From: Cynocephalus volans
Lineage: Eukaryota; Chordata; Mammalia; Dermoptera; Cynocephalidae
Direction of reading: 5' to 3'
Length of the DNA: 64,000 nucleotides
Assembly (NCBI RefSeq): GCF_027409185.1
Contig: NC_084474.1
Location: forward strand, 12,703,382-12,767,381
The notes beneath the pieces are model-generated. The model was given only the letters and a program-made list of their open reading frames with translations, ran no database searches and was not told the DNA's origin. Position 1 is the stretch's first letter, and every line of letters starts with the position of its first letter. Shown piece after piece: positions 40,600-52,644 of this stretch. Made by a program: the position numbers and the translations under genes.

Positions 40600-41097
40600 T
40601 TGAGGTGGTGCACTGACAAAGAGTCTCCTTGACCACACTTTAGTCAGGCTCCTTTGAATCCTCTTCCCAACTAGTCTTTGAAATTTGGACTTTTGTGCTC
40701 ACCTTTGCATCACCCAGTTTTAGAAAGAATCCCATAGAGTTGGTTTAGCCAGAATCCCTGACCCTCGATATCTGGTCGCTCTTGATTTCTGATCATGCTC
40801 AACGTCTGGTCACCTTCCTCCCCCTCTCCCTCCCCCAGGTGATGTTTGATCACCCTGGCCTGCCCTCAGCAAGAGTGCTGTCATGTCAGTTCAGCCAGAA
40901 CCCCCTTACCCCTGATGCTTCCTTTCAGTAATCCTCGCTCGGATCCTTGGCCATAAACTCCCCAGTTTTCCTATTGCATATGGAGCTGAGCCCAGTTCTG
41001 TACTGAGGTCTCTCTCCCCCTATTGCAATAGTTCTGAATAAAACCTGTTTTCACCATTTAACTGACCAGCTTTGGTTTTCTCTGAACCACCTTGAAG
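40600..41097 (+). mobile_element. Probable class I LTR
   Basis: A C-rich U3-like part is followed by 'tattgcaatagttctgaataaaacctgttttcacc', where aataaa and the GT-rich sequence behind it have the order of an R-U5 region. Ends and duplication are not visible, so family and limits are uncertain. Confidence 0.5.
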
Positions 41098-41682
41098 GTA
41101 AAAATCTTGTTTGATGTTTTAAAACTGCTGCAATCGGATTGGCCTGAAGAACACTTAAACGTGCCCATTGTTCTCTCTGCAGTGAGTGGAAGGTTCAGGA
41201 GTGGTGCAGATTCTCAGGGGCCAAAGCAGGCGTGGAGCTGGAAAGGAGCGAGTCAGTAGTCCCTGTGGCCTTCTGCTGGCAGCCGCATTTTCTAGCCACA
41301 CAACTGGCGGCAGCTACACACCTCCCACCAGCCACAACAATTCGTGGAAATTAATAAATGCATTTATTGGGAGAGGTCATGGGTGAAACAGGAAAATCAG
41401 TCCCCCAGCTTCCCAGACAAATACTCTAGGATTGAATTTCAATAGAAACCAGCAGCCTCCTTCACAGCCCTGAGTATTTAGAGCAAACAGAAATGGTTCA
41501 AGTTCTTAGGTAGTTCAGCAATGTTAAGTAATAGTTCTTGTGTTTAGTTAACAAACGTGTTTGGAAGAGGTTTATCTCACAAAATAACAAGTATTAGAAA
41601 TTCTGGAATGTGGGGAGACTGAATTAATGGGCCTGATTGTCATCCTCCAGACAGTGGTCATAAAGAAACAATAATTTTTGCT

Positions 41683-43000
41683 TAAAATTGACACGTTTTA
41701 TGGGAGAAAAATTTGCAGTTCTATGGGAGAAAGAATAGTCTCTTCAACAAATGGCGCTGGAAGAAGTGGATATCCATGTGCAGAAGAATCAAATCGAACC
41801 TCTCCCTTAAATCATACACAAAATTAACTCAAAATACAGTATAGACCTAAATGTAGGAGCAAGAACTATTAAATTCTTAGAAGAAAACATGAGAGGTTTG
41901 ACATTGGATTAGTCAATGGTTTCTTAGTCATGACACCAAAAGCACAAGCAACCGAAGAAAAAGTAATCAGGACTATAAAAAAACTTAAACTTTTTGCGAT
42001 GCAAATGATACATCAGGAAGGTGAAAAGCTAACCCACGGAATGGGAGAGAATATTTGGAAACCACGTATCTGATAATAAACTGATATCCAGAATATATGA
42101 AGAACCCTTGCAAGTCAACAGCAAAAGACAACTAACCCAGTTAAAACATAGGCAGAAGATTTGAATAGACATTTCTCTAAAGAAGATGTATAAATGGCCA
42201 ATAAACAGATGGAAAGATGCTCAACATCACTAGCCCTGAGGGAAATGCAAATCAAAACCACAATGAGATAGCACTTCACACCCGCTGGGATGACTAATGA
42301 AAAGGGTGACAGTGACACATGCTGGCCAGGGTGTGGAGAAGTCAGAACTCTCATGCCTGGTTGGTGGGAATGTAAACCGGTGCAGCTGGCGTGGGCTAAA
42401 CACAGAGTTACCATGTGAACCAACAATTCCCCTCTTATGTATATGTCCAAGAAAGCTGAAAACATATGTCCACACATACACTTGTACAGGAATGCTCTTA
42501 GCAGCGTTATTCATAATACCCCAAAAGTGGAAACAGCCCAAATATCCACTGAATGATGAATGAACAAACAAAATGTGGTATATACACCAGTACAGTGGAG
42601 TGCTATTCAGCAATAAAAAGGAATGAAGTACTGATACATGCTGTAACATGGATGAACCTTGGAAACATGTTAAGTGAATGAAGCCAGGCACAGAAGGCCA
42701 CATATTGTATGATTCCCTTTATACGGAATGTGCAGAGTAAGCAAATCTATAGAGACAGTAAGTAGGCAAATGGTTTCTTAGGGCTGGTGTGTGTGTGTGT
42801 ATGTGTGTGTGTGTGTGTATTTGTTGGAGAAGTGACTATCACTGGGTTTCTATTTGGGGTGATGTAAATATCCTGCACTTAGATCGTGGTGATGGTTGTA
42901 CAATTGTGTGAATATATCAAGACTAAATTGTATCCTTTAAATGGTGAATTTTATGATATGTGAGTCATACCTCAATGAATCTTTTAAAATAATCAACACG
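41683..43000 (+). mobile_element. LINE-1 3' end (L1M-type), sense
   Basis: A sense ORF2 tail is followed by the 3' UTR. Landmarks are 'cttcaacaaatggcgctggaag', 'aaaatggcca ataaacagatgg'-type sequence at 42190, 'caaatcaaaaccacaatgag', 'ggtatatacaccagtacagtggagtgctattcagc' and 'ggtgaattttatgatatgtgag'. ORF2 is broken. The minus-strand frames at 42115-42703 are antisense shadows. Confidence 0.88.
42788..42830 (+). repeat. (GT)n microsatellite in L1 3' UTR
   Basis: ggtgtgtgtgtgtgtatgtgtgtgtgtgtgtgtat, with one AT interruption. Confidence 0.9.
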
Positions 43001-44130
43001 TGGGTAGGTGGGTGATAGGACATTGTGATGCTCTTTCTGGGCCCCACACTTCCCTCTTCTCCTGCCCACCAGATCCTGGCCCAGACAGTCAGGGAGGCCT
43101 CCTCCAGCAGGGCTGTGAGAAGGGAGGCCTGCTCCTCTATGGATTCCTCTCCTTGGCTGAGCCTCAGAAGAAGAGAGGCCACAAGAAGCCCTTTGGGCTA
43201 GTTTTGGTTACGAGAAAAGAAAATGATCTAACACACTGAAAAAACTTACATGCCTATTATTGGACATTTCTTTTCAGACCTTTAAAGATGTTTTTTAGTT
43301 TCTCAAAACATCTTTTTAGAGTGTAAATATTATATATTTCAAATTGACGCTGTATTTGATGCTCTGTCTAGTTCTTTTCCTCTTATATATTAAAAGTACT
43401 CACATACATATTGAAGATGCATTAGCATTTTTGCTGCTTCATTTTGCTATTCCAGAGTCTTATTTTCTTTGTTCTTTTACTGTTATGTATTCTAGAATCT
43501 TTTTGTTAACCATAGCTGGTTGTGGTGGCCATGAAGAGGCATCTATTTGATTTTATACTTGCAGAGAATATGGCTAGCACAGTTCTAGTTGGTGAGCTCT
43601 GGTATCTACTGTGACATTCATGCAGAGGATGTACTGTCCTTGACAGCTCCCAGCAAGTGGCTGAGCATCGCAGGGAGTCCAGACATGTTCCTGGGACACC
43701 TCGGACCAGTCACCTTGGCTCTAGGACTCTCAATCAACCTTGCTGAAACTTTTCCAGAACCACACTGCAGTCTCCAGCCATCCAACCTTCCTCTCCTGCA
43801 GAGCCAGGGACCTGCTCCTGGCAGACTGACTACACTGGACCCTTGCCCCTCTCAGGGCTGTCAGGTGGTGTCTCACCACTGTTGATGCTTTTTTCAGGTC
43901 ACGATGTTGTTCTAGTCTGATTAGCCAACCCATGCAAGACCACTGTGGCCTGTGGAGCTGATCTGAGTCATGTATTTGGTTTTCTGGACCATTTGCATTC
44001 TGACAACATTTGCAAAAGGCAGTCAACAGTGGGCTGATAGTGAAGGTGGTAGAGCTTCTGTGCTTCCTACTATTCACAGACATCCTGTGTTGTTGAGTAT
44101 TGAAACTGCCTCCTCAAGAATTGACTGAAA
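43000..44130. other. Intergenic sequence, nothing recognised
   Basis: Short open frames only, without domains or splice context. Confidence 0.5.
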
Positions 44131-44133
44131 ACA

Positions 44134-44235
44134 GGCTGGCCGGTTAGCTTAGTTGGTTAGTGCATGGTGTTGATAACACTAAGTTCAAGGATTCAGATCC
44201 TTGTACTGGCCAGCTGACAAATAAAAAAAAAAAAA
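44134..44235 (+). mobile_element. tRNA-Ile-derived SINE monomer (CYN-type)
   Basis: ggctggccggttagcttagttggttagtgcatggtgttgataacactaagttcaaggattcagatccttgtactggccagc, then an A tail of 13. Confidence 0.9.
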
Positions 44236-44239
44236 GGAA

Positions 44240-45170
44240 ACAATTTCTGATGCTACTCTCGCCTTTTCCTGGTCCACACACCTTAGCAAGACAGTTTGGT
44301 CACTGAATTTGGCTCTCCTCAGAGAGAAATGATCTCTTGGCTGCTTCCTAGGTAATGATCAGGATAAAAGATGTGGGACTGATGATCAAGAACTGTGAAG
44401 GGTCTGAGATTTTACCCTACTTGCAAGCTAACCAGTGAGCTTGCCATAGTTTCATGGGTGTTGGCAGTGGATACGAGACCCCTGGGTCAGAGACACAGGA
44501 CTTCACTAATCATGGCAATAGCAGAAGCAGAGTTTTAGCATTTTTGCACAAGTTCCTTGAGCCCAGTTCCCACAGGGTGATGTGATGGGGGCCAGTGAAA
44601 TCTGAGCATGCAGTAGGTTGTGTATAGGAAAGGACCCCAAGTTTAAGGAGCCCAAATCTGTAGAAATGGGCAATGAGCTTGCGTGATCTTTGTTCTAGGT
44701 GAAAACATCATTACACTGGAAAGTTAACAAAGTTGCCCTATGCTGTGGAAGGAGACATTTATCTTTATCCTCCAAGGCTGTTTGCTAGAGAAACATTCTA
44801 GAGAAGAGTCTAGAATGCAGGGAGTCAGTGCCTTTGCTCACAAGATGTGCAAAGAGAAGCCCTGGGGAGTTGTCAACCAACAGACATCTGTATTTTTAAA
44901 ATTTGGGATTCTGCCCTTAAGGTAACTGGGCATGGTGCTCCTATCTTTCCACTAATGGCAGTTCTAGGCTGCCCTGTGCTGCACCCTGTAGGTGACAGCC
45001 CAGCGAGAAGGGAGGCCTAGGGGGTTCACACTTAATTCTGGTCCAGCCACCTGGGTTCTCTTGTTGGATTAACATGGTGCTAGGTCGTAAAGATAATGAA
45101 CATATGGTTGAGTACACTGCTTACCAAGCCCTTCTCTGGTGGCCTGCACTGGCCAAAGTGGGAAGATAAA
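44240..45170. other. Intergenic sequence, nothing recognised
   Basis: No gene-like frame or securely named repeat. Confidence 0.5.
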
Positions 45171-45171
45171 T

Positions 45172-45544
45172 TGTTATGGGTTGAATCATGTCCCCCATGA
45201 ATTTGTATGTTGAAGGCCTAAACCCCAATGTGACTGCATTTGGAGATAAGACCTGTAGGTAGGTAATTAAGGATAGATGAGGTCATAAGGGTGGGATCCT
45301 AATCTGATAGAACTATTGTCCTTATAAGAAGAGGAAGAGACACTTAAGCACAGAGGAAAAGTCATTTGAGGACACAGCAAGAAGGCGCCATCTACAAGCC
45401 TATAAGAGAGGTCTCACCAGAAACCAACCCTGGCACCTTGACCCTGAACTTCCAGCCTCCAGAACTGTGAGAAAATAAATGTCTGTTGCTTAAGCCACTC
45501 ACTGTATCTGTGGAGTTTTGTTACGGCTGCACAAGCAGACTAGT
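45172..45544 (+). mobile_element. MaLR-type solo LTR (MLT1-like)
   Basis: It starts tgttatgggttgaatcatgtcccccatgaatttg and contains 'tgtccttataagaagaggaagagacac' and 'ccagcctccagaactgtgagaaaataaatgtctg', then 'ggctgcacaagcagact'. This is a textbook MLT1 layout. Confidence 0.88.
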
Positions 45545-45837
45545 GCTCTTTTTACATTTTTATGAAAGTGTCCTTGTTCCTTCTGTACTTGACCCTTCCA
45601 AAGAAAGGTCTTGATGTGAGCATGGGAATAATAGGACAGAAGGTGAAGTTATAGCTACTGGAGTGGGCCACACTGATTTGTGACAGTAGAGGGGGACAGC
45701 AGCCCTGGTGTGGAATATACTAAAAAGCATATGTACTTCACAGGGCCTGGTTTTCCAAAGCCTTGCAGTTTCAAATATTGACCTTTCAAGGACAGAAAAT
45801 TTTCCTCAGGCTATAAGTCTCTGTTGCAAGATAAGGA

Positions 45838-46230
45838 TTGTGGCACAGCAGGTTGCTGGCTCAAAGACAGACTAGTTACTGATTGTTATGTAAAGATACT
45901 GAGAAATTGCTATAGGAAGGAATGTTTGCTAAGATCAAACTGTTGTTGATAGGACCACTTAATTGCCTTACTGGAATGTCATCTGGCTTGTTTCATTGAA
46001 AGTTACCAGCCTATACTGTTAAACTATAACCCCACCTATGTCTCTTCCTGTAACTTCCTGGTCTGGAAAATAAATGTAGGAAGAGAACCCTAATTTGGTG
46101 TTAATTTCCCAAGGAAGGGATCCCTCTCGCTTGAGGGTTCCAGCTGGATATTAACCACTTCGGGGCCTCTCACTGCTCTCAGAAGAGATGGGCTTTGAGT
46201 AATCCTTTGCATCTCTGTCACCCAGGGGAA
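45838..46230 (+). mobile_element. Possible LTR, family unknown
   Basis: A late aataaa (tctggaaaataaatgtagg) about 150 bases before 'tctgtcacccaggggaagtggggtgacaaattcgtgggggg' resembles an R-U5 followed by an ERV leader. There is no target duplication and no internal genes. Confidence 0.35.
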
Positions 46231-46239
46231 GTGGGGTGA

Positions 46240-46850
46240 CAAATTCGTGGGGGGCAAAGCAACACAAAGCAACACCCCAGGACTTGGGAGGGACATTTTA
46301 GGCCTCAGGAACTATGTGGGTGTGAGGGACGTTAATGATCTCTCCTGGGGACTTTCAACATGGAGGATGCCTGCTGCAGCGTTCTTAACCTGTTGCAAGT
46401 GCCTGAAACGTAAGACTTCTTGGTCTGCCATCCTCCTCCAGATGACTCGGACCAAGACTTGATCATCATTTCCCCCTAACCTTGCTGAGAAATCTTCTGG
46501 AAACAGATTTCTCTGTCACCTGTCAGCACCACTGTGTGTCCCCCCACCCCACACAGTTCTCAGCACAGGTCCCATCTGCATTTCTCCTGAAGCGACTGTG
46601 GCTCAGTCGGGTTCCAGTGCCTGAGTCTTCCATGAACAATGTTCTAGCCTGAACATAAAATCTTCCAGCAGTCATCAACCATCATCGAAGCTGTTCATGC
46701 AGCAAGAAATAAAGGAGAAAAAATAAGGGAAAACATAGAAAGATGTAGAAAGGAAATATAAACAAATACAGGTGAGCAGGTTGTGTTGGCTGAAGAAGAA
46801 CCTTTTGCTACTTTGGAAAGTTTAAAGAAAATGTGTTAAAAACTCTGTAA
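46240..46850. other. Intergenic sequence, nothing recognised
   Basis: No recognisable gene or repeat. Confidence 0.45.
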
Positions 46851-46871
46851 GGTCCAGGGGTTTTAAATTTT

Positions 46872-46974
46872 CTTTTCTTTTTATTGTGGCTGGCCAGTAA
46901 GGGGATCCGAACTCTTGACCTTGGCGTTATTAACACCATGCTCTAACCAACTGAGCTAACTTAACTAACCAGCC
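46872..46974 (-). mobile_element. tRNA-Ile-derived SINE monomer (CYN-type)
   Basis: Reverse orientation: ttattgtggctggccagtaaggggatccgaactcttgaccttggcgttattaacaccatgctctaaccaactgagctaac. A perfect 19-bp TSD tccaggggttttaaatttt flanks it (46853-46871, 46975-46993). Confidence 0.93.
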
Positions 46975-47024
46975 TCCAGGGGTTTTAAATTTTTAAAAAA
47001 ATTTTAAGAGAAGTCCTTGCATGT

Positions 47025-47180
47025 GCACTAATGTCTTCAAGTTTCATCCATGTTATAGCATGTGTCAGAGTTCCCTCCCTTTTTATGGCTCAATAATATT
47101 CCATTGTATGTATATACCACATTTTGTTTATCCATTTGTCCATTGACGCAGCCTTGGGTTGCTTCCACTTTTCGACTATT
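47025..47180 (-). repeat. LINE-1 3' fragment, antisense
   Basis: 'gtttcatccatgttatagcatgtgtcagag', 'atggctcaataatattccattgtatgtatataccacattttgtttatcc' is the standard L1 complement. Confidence 0.82.
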
Positions 47181-47183
47181 GCA

Positions 47184-47485
47184 TAGTGTTTGGAGTCCAA
47201 AAAACATGACTTGAGAATCATCCCTGCACTTGTGAGCTTTTTGACCTTGGGTAACCTAATTTCTACAAACCTGTTTTCTTATCCTTAAAAGGGGGATAAT
47301 GATAGCATTTGCATTGCAGAGTTATTGGATTAAATGATAAACTGTACTTTAAGCACATAACAGAGAGTTTCAGTAAACATTAGTTACCATCAGCATGGTG
47401 GCTCAGGAGAGAGTTTGGCTTTAGAATCAAACAGTGCTGTGTTCCTCTAATAACGTGACTGAGGGAAGTTGAGTTAGTTTCCTCA
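47184..47485 (+). repeat. Two adjacent MIR fragments
   Basis: The first (to about 47395) has 'gcacttgtgagctttttgaccttgggtaacctaatttc' and 'aagggggataatgatag'. The second repeats the 5' half ('ggctttagaatcaaacagtgctgtg', 'gagttagtttcctcatttt'). Confidence 0.7.
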
Positions 47486-47502
47486 TTTTAACAGACAAAG
47501 AG

Positions 47503-47602
47503 GGCTGGCCGTTTAGCTCAGTTGGTTAGAGCACGGTGTTGATAACACCGAGGTCAAGGGTTTGGATCCCCTTATCGGCCAGCCACGCGCACACACACAC
47601 AC
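47503..47602 (+). mobile_element. tRNA-Ile-derived SINE monomer with (CA)n tail
   Basis: ggctggccgtttagctcagttggttagagcacggtgttgataacaccgaggtcaagggtttggatccccttatcggccagcc, followed by a (CA)n tail. This is the copy closest to tRNA-Ile; short aaaga flanks match. Confidence 0.9.
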
Positions 47603-47624
47603 AAAGAACATAGTAACACATTCA

Positions 47625-47755
47625 TTCTTTTATTTGACAAATATTTATTGATATGTACTCTTGATATCTGCATTATTCTGTAAGATGGGATACAAGTAAA
47701 CAGAACAGAAAGAGAAACCCGTGCCCTTGTGGAGCTTACAATCTAGTGGTGTGAG
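47625..47755 (-). repeat. LINE-2 fragment, antisense
   Basis: 'gacaaatatttattgatatgtactcttgatatctg' and 'gtgcccttgtggagcttacaatctagtgg' are typical. Confidence 0.68.
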
Positions 47756-47799
47756 AACTGAAACAAAAGTAATGCTCAGTTCCTGTGCTGAATGATGCT

Positions 47800-48095
47800 A
47801 GGAAATGGTGCTTATTTATCAAGACTAACTATTTATCAAGGCCTACAAGACCCTCACCTCAATGTTCCCACCAGTTGAAAGCCAGAATGTCATGAATTGT
47901 CCGATTCCAGCCACTTCCATCCTTGTCACATCGTCCTTAACGTCACCTAGCCCAAGCCTCAAGCCCCAACAAAGACTCTACTCCAACTTCTCGTTCTGAA
48001 ACACTACGAAGGTTTTGTCAAGGTGTTCTGCTCCTTTCCAGCAGGATATCTAATAAACTTGGCTTTGCTTGATTAGCAGGTTTTTCTGGTAGTTG
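47800..48095 (+). mobile_element. Possible LTR fragment
   Basis: A C-rich body ends in 'gcaggatatctaataaacttggctttgcttgattagc', with aataaa placed as in many ERV LTRs. No ends are visible. Confidence 0.35.
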
Positions 48096-48099
48096 TTTG

Positions 48100-49295
48100 G
48101 GCAGCCCATGGGGGATGTAAATATAATAAATAAGATAAATTATACAGTTGTTATAAAGAGATGAGGGGAGGGCTAATGGGGAAGAGGCTTTGCAGGACAG
48201 ATTACTGGACTTACTTGACTCTGAGGAAGGGTGAGAAGCAGTTGTTAGTGGGCAGAGTAGTGCAGGGTCAACCTTGCCATTGGCCCGATGGCCCTGGCAC
48301 CAGTGGTGACACATGAGTGAAGGGGGCGAAGGCGGAAACCAAGAGACCCGTTAGGAGGCTCGGACTGAGGTGGTTGGAATGGACTTTGCAAGAGGCGGTT
48401 GGATTCTCTTATCTATTTTGAAGGTGGAATCAACAGAATTTGGTGATGGATCAGATGGGGATGTGGGAAAAAGAAGCTCACCTACCTTACAGGATGTCAC
48501 GAGCTTTCAGTGCCACAATACTTGTGATTTGTCAGTGCTCGGTAAGCAGCAGCCTCTCAAGGGTTTGCACATCTCTCTCCTTGGAGCCCAGGCATTTGGT
48601 GAACTGAGATGCCACTTTCCCCAGGGCCTCCTTTCCCATCTCTTGGTCAGGTGCAGGTGTCTTCTGTGTGCCTCTGTTGTCCTTTTCTTTGCAGCGCTGC
48701 TTGCAGCTCCAGCACTGTGGACCCTCATTGCCTTTTACTGGCTTCTGTCCCTCCGCAGACTCCCTCTTGCTGAGGCTGGGGCCTTGTCTGCCCTGTGCAC
48801 TATTGAACACTCTGCACCCAGGCAGGACAAAGTCTGCAATGCAGCCAGTGTTCAGCCTGAGCTTGTTGATTATTATTAATGTCTTAATAATCTGTAATGG
48901 GAAAAAAGTGCATTTCCTTTATCTCAAGCATGGAGTTCGGGTTCATTCACAGGGGCTCCACTTAACATTGAAAAGCCAGAGAGAGATAGCTACTGGCAAG
49001 GGCTGCCTCAAGCAAGATTGTGAAGTAGCCAGATCCTCATGGATTTTTTTGCATTAATTTTACTTTTTAAAAATATCTTGTTAAAATGTTATTTATCTTA
49101 AATACAGAGTACTTGGGTGTCCCCATAATTTTTGTCATCTGGGAAGGTGCCTCTCCTATGTTACCCTAGCTCCAGTGCTGCTGGAGAGCAGATGGGCGAT
49201 AAGGAAAGAGTTGTGGGGTGTGGGTTTAGGGCTTGACATTTTCCTGAGCGTTACATGAGGAGTTTTGAAGAGAAAGTCTTAAAGGCCCCAGTACG
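48100..49295. other. Intergenic sequence with a 169-codon open frame of no support
   Basis: A frame at 48370-48879 is open but shows no domain, no promoter and no family resemblance. I do not call it a gene. Nothing else recognised. Confidence 0.5.
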
Positions 49296-49297
49296 GG

Positions 49298-50102
49298 TGT
49301 ATCAGTCTGCTTGAGCTTGCACAACAAAATACCTAAGGCTGGGGGCCTTAAACAGCAAGTTTATTTTCTCACAGTTCTGGAGGCTGGAAGTCCAAGATGG
49401 ACGTGCCTGCAGGGTTGGTTTCTGGTGAGGTCTCTCTTCCCGGCTTGCAGACAGCCACATTCTTACTGGGCCTTACATGGACTCTTCTTTATGTGCTCTC
49501 AGAGAGAGAAAGATCTGGTGTCTGTTCCTTTTTTCATGAGAACACCAGCTCTGTTGGATTAGGGCCCACTCTTATGACTTCATTTAACCCTGTCAACCTA
49601 AAGGCTTTATGTATTAGTCTGTTTCTGTTGCTTATAACAAGTGACCAGGAACTGGGTAATTTTTAAGAAAATGAAATTTAGTGCTTATAGTTTCAGAGGC
49701 TGGGAAGTCCAGAGTCCGGGGTACACATCTGGTGAGTGTCTTCTTTGGTGGTGACTTTACAGCAATGTAGGGGTCTCACATGGCAGAAAATGGCAGAGCA
49801 GAGAGAGAGAGACTTTCACCTTCTCTCTTTTTAAAGCCCTCAGCATCACGCTCCTGACCACTATTTTTAGTTCATTCACTACAGCGTGGTCCTACAATCT
49901 GATCACCTCTTCAAGGCCCCACCTTTCAATTACCATAATAGGATCTCCCACCCTCAACAGTAATGGTGGGAATTAAGCTTCTAACATATGAACTCTGGAG
50001 ACACAATTCAATCAATCCACAGCACTTCATCTCCATACAGTCAACTGGGAGTTAGAGTTTCAACAAATTTGGGGGAAAGCAGGCACAATTCGGTCCATAA
50101 CA
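49298..50102 (-). mobile_element. MaLR-type LTR, antisense, host of a nested LTR
   Basis: It starts tgtatcagtctgcttgagcttgc (complement of the MaLR 3' end) and resumes after the nested element with 'gagtttcaacaaatttgggggaaagcaggcacaattcggtccataaca', the complement of the LTR start. Confidence 0.8.
49610..50024 (-). mobile_element. MaLR-type solo LTR nested in the previous one
   Basis: From tgtattagtctgtttctgttgc to 'ggagacacaattcaatcaatccacagca'. The flanking pentamers cttta (49605-49609) and cttca (50025-50029) are a TSD with one mismatch. The parent LTR reads through when this block is removed. Confidence 0.8.
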
Positions 50103-50154
50103 GTGGATACCCCACTTCCATTCCTATTATCCTGCCTGAGGGGGCAGCCTGGTC

Positions 50155-50365
50155 CTGGAAGACCCATGGGTCAGGGTTTGGATTTTGGTGCTCTCTCACC
50201 AGCTGTGTGATCCTGGGCTGTCACTCGCCCTCTCTGAGCTTCAGCTTCTCCATCTCAAATGTCAATTAATATTTCTTATCTCACAGGGAGATAAAGGGGC
50301 TAATCTGAGACATACATAAAAACCTTGATCACAATTCTCGGTAAATGTAGGTTCTCTTCCTTGGA
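50155..50365 (+). repeat. MIR SINE
   Basis: 'ggtttggattttggtgctctctcaccagctgtgtgatcctgggctgtcactcgccctctctgagcttcagcttctccatctc' is a clear MIR core. Confidence 0.78.
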
Positions 50366-50369
50366 CCAA

Positions 50370-51690
50370 CTAACTGGAATTCAGGAAACAGAAATTGGCA
50401 CTGTAGTTAAGTGAAGCAGGCAGTTCTGTTCCTCAGCGGTGGGTAGCTGGAGCGCTAGAGAGGAGCATGACAGGCTGGCCACTATTTTTCTGAATTCCAG
50501 TGGCCGCACACCCTTATCCCACACAATATTAGATCTTCACTCAGACACTGGGCCTGAGTCACAGGCCCCACTGACAGCCTTAGCCCCACCAGGAGCCTTC
50601 CCTAGCTGTCGAGTAGGAGGGAAAAGTGCCGAGTCACGGATTTGTTTCTTTCTGATTCTCTGTGGTTCTTATCGTGTTCTTCAGGAAACATTAGCACACC
50701 CAGCTATTAATAATGATGATGAAATGAAGTTTGTGACTGAATCCGGGGTGGAGGTGAGGGTCACCTGGCTGGCGAACCGACCCTTCTATCTGTGCAGGAA
50801 GGAAGGGACCTATCTGGAGGCAGGCTAAGCAGATAGGAACGTACCGCATGCCGAGAATCCCTCAGCTTCGTGCAGCAGGGCAACCTAAGACCCGAAGGTC
50901 ATGATTGGGTGGGAGGTGTCGATGTTGTCATTGGCAGATTTTCGCAACCAATTCCAAAATCCCTTAGTAGGCACAGAGTTGAGATGAAGAAACAGTACCC
51001 AGGGCACTGGGAAGGGTGAGAGGATGGTCCTCATCATATCACAGGATGAAGTATTTGTTTAGATTAACAGAGGCCTATACTGACAGCCCCAAAATGAATG
51101 AAATGCTTTTCCTGGGGACTTGCTCTAATCCTTATTCCCTTTCCTTCTTTTCTGTTAAAGCATGAGATTTCACTGATGAAATCTCCTCTTCTGCACCCCT
51201 TCTCCTTCCTCGATGCCCCCTCAATCAGCCTAACCAGTGTTAATGAGCAGGACTAGTGTCAGATAATGACTCCTGCTTGGTGCCTAGAACCTTCCAGAAT
51301 TTATGGTTAAAGTCACAAGAGAAACTTTGATTTTGTTTTTTCTCCCAGAAGATGAAGGACAGTTCCAGCCATGCCCCTCAATGAACAGGCGATCTTAAGC
51401 AATTGCCCACATTATTGGGCTCAGAGCTCATTCCTTTACCTGTGACCCAAGTGGAAAACTTTGCTCAGGAGATGAAATATATATTACGCTCCCATTGCCC
51501 AACACATTCAGACCTGACATAAAGGAAAGTTCTTTTCAACTTGAGAAGTTTTCACAACAGAATTAAATTTCCATCATTTAAAATCAGGTTGATGATTAAC
51601 TCCAGGAACCCAGGGAGAATTCCCATCTCAATGCTTGAGAATAGAGGAGGCACGGCCTTGCAGCTCACTAAGCCACAAACCTGGGCAGGT
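50370..51690. other. Intergenic sequence, nothing recognised
   Basis: Unique-looking DNA without gene-like frames. Confidence 0.5.
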
Positions 51691-51694
51691 CACT

Positions 51695-51880
51695 CAACAT
51701 CTAGAAGTGTACTGTTCCACACGACGGCCACCGGTCACGTGTGGCTCTTTAATTTAAACTTACATTAGTTAAAATTGAAAATTCAGTTCCTTGGTTACAC
51801 TAGTCACGTTGCAAGTGCTCAGCGGCCACATGTGGCAGTAGCTTTGGTACCGGGCATGCAGATATAGAACTTTCCCATCA
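51695..51880. repeat. MER-type hAT MITE fragment
   Basis: 'ctgttccacacgacggccaccggtcacgtgtggctctttaatttaaacttacattagttaaaattgaaaattcagttcc' and 'caagtgctcagcggccacatgtggcag' match a common mammalian non-autonomous DNA transposon. I do not fix the subfamily. Confidence 0.65.
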
Positions 51881-52389
51881 TTGCCTGTTTCATCAGCTCA
51901 GAGGGGAGTGACAAGTATTCAGGTGTCAGGTAGACAGTGCATGTAGACATGTGTTGTGCACTGTGAATGTTACACAACCATGCCATTAGCCTTGACTTGT
52001 TTGGATGGATGCAGAGTGGATTCCAGGTTTCTAAAGAAAAGTTTTATGAAGTTATCTGACTCTTGGCATATATGTCTAATAGTTTCCCTAGTCAGCCCTA
52101 TTTCTCCCATTATAATCTGCAGTGCTGAGAATCCGCCCTTCCAGGGCAGAAAGAGAGTGAAATCCCTGTCCACTCTAACTCCTAGATTCCGAGACTGTCC
52201 TTGATCAACCAGCGGCTCCTCCTGGCCAAGCTCTTTGGGATGTCTTTTCACCCCATCCCTCATCCGCAAGTTCTGGAGCAGCACAGCGCCTGGGGGTTAG
52301 CGTGTAGATCTCCTCCCCTCCCACCGCCGTACATGGAAGCCTCTGCTCCATGCTCGTCTGGGAATGCTGCATTAGAGATGTGCACATGG

Positions 52390-52640
52390 ACCTGAGCTGG
52401 GTCTGCTCTGGCTCTCGCCTCTGTCACTTCCTAGCTCTGTGACTTTGGGGAGTTACTGAACTTCCTTGAAGCAAATTGTTGTTTTCTTTAATTTGTGTAA
52501 ATAGGGGTAAGAGCACCCACTTTGCAGAATCAGTGTAAGAACAGAATGAGCTAATGGGTGTAGGACGCTCACAGCACAGTGCGGTGCCAGGCACACAGTG
52601 TCTGGCACTTAGCAGGTACCCAGTAAACAGTAGTTGTACT
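52390..52640 (+). repeat. MIR SINE
   Basis: 'ctcgcctctgtcacttcctagctctgtgactttggggagttactgaacttcc' and 'cggtgccaggcacacagtgtctggcacttagcaggtacccagtaaac'. Confidence 0.8.
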
Positions 52641-52644
52641 TACC

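Noticed and set aside
42230-42703. 157-codon minus-strand frame
   Set aside because: It is antisense to L1 ORF2 and 3' UTR sequence.
47503-47602. tRNA-Ile-like sequence
   Set aside because: It has A and B boxes, but the A/CA-rich tail, flanking duplication and many sibling copies show a SINE, not a tRNA gene.
44134-47602. Regularly spaced similar sequences considered as a repeat array
   Set aside because: The units are dispersed SINEs in both orientations with their own target duplications, not a CRISPR or satellite array.
48370-48879. 169-codon open frame
   Set aside because: No recognisable domain, no promoter, no splice partners and no similarity I know; a chance frame in moderately GC-rich DNA.
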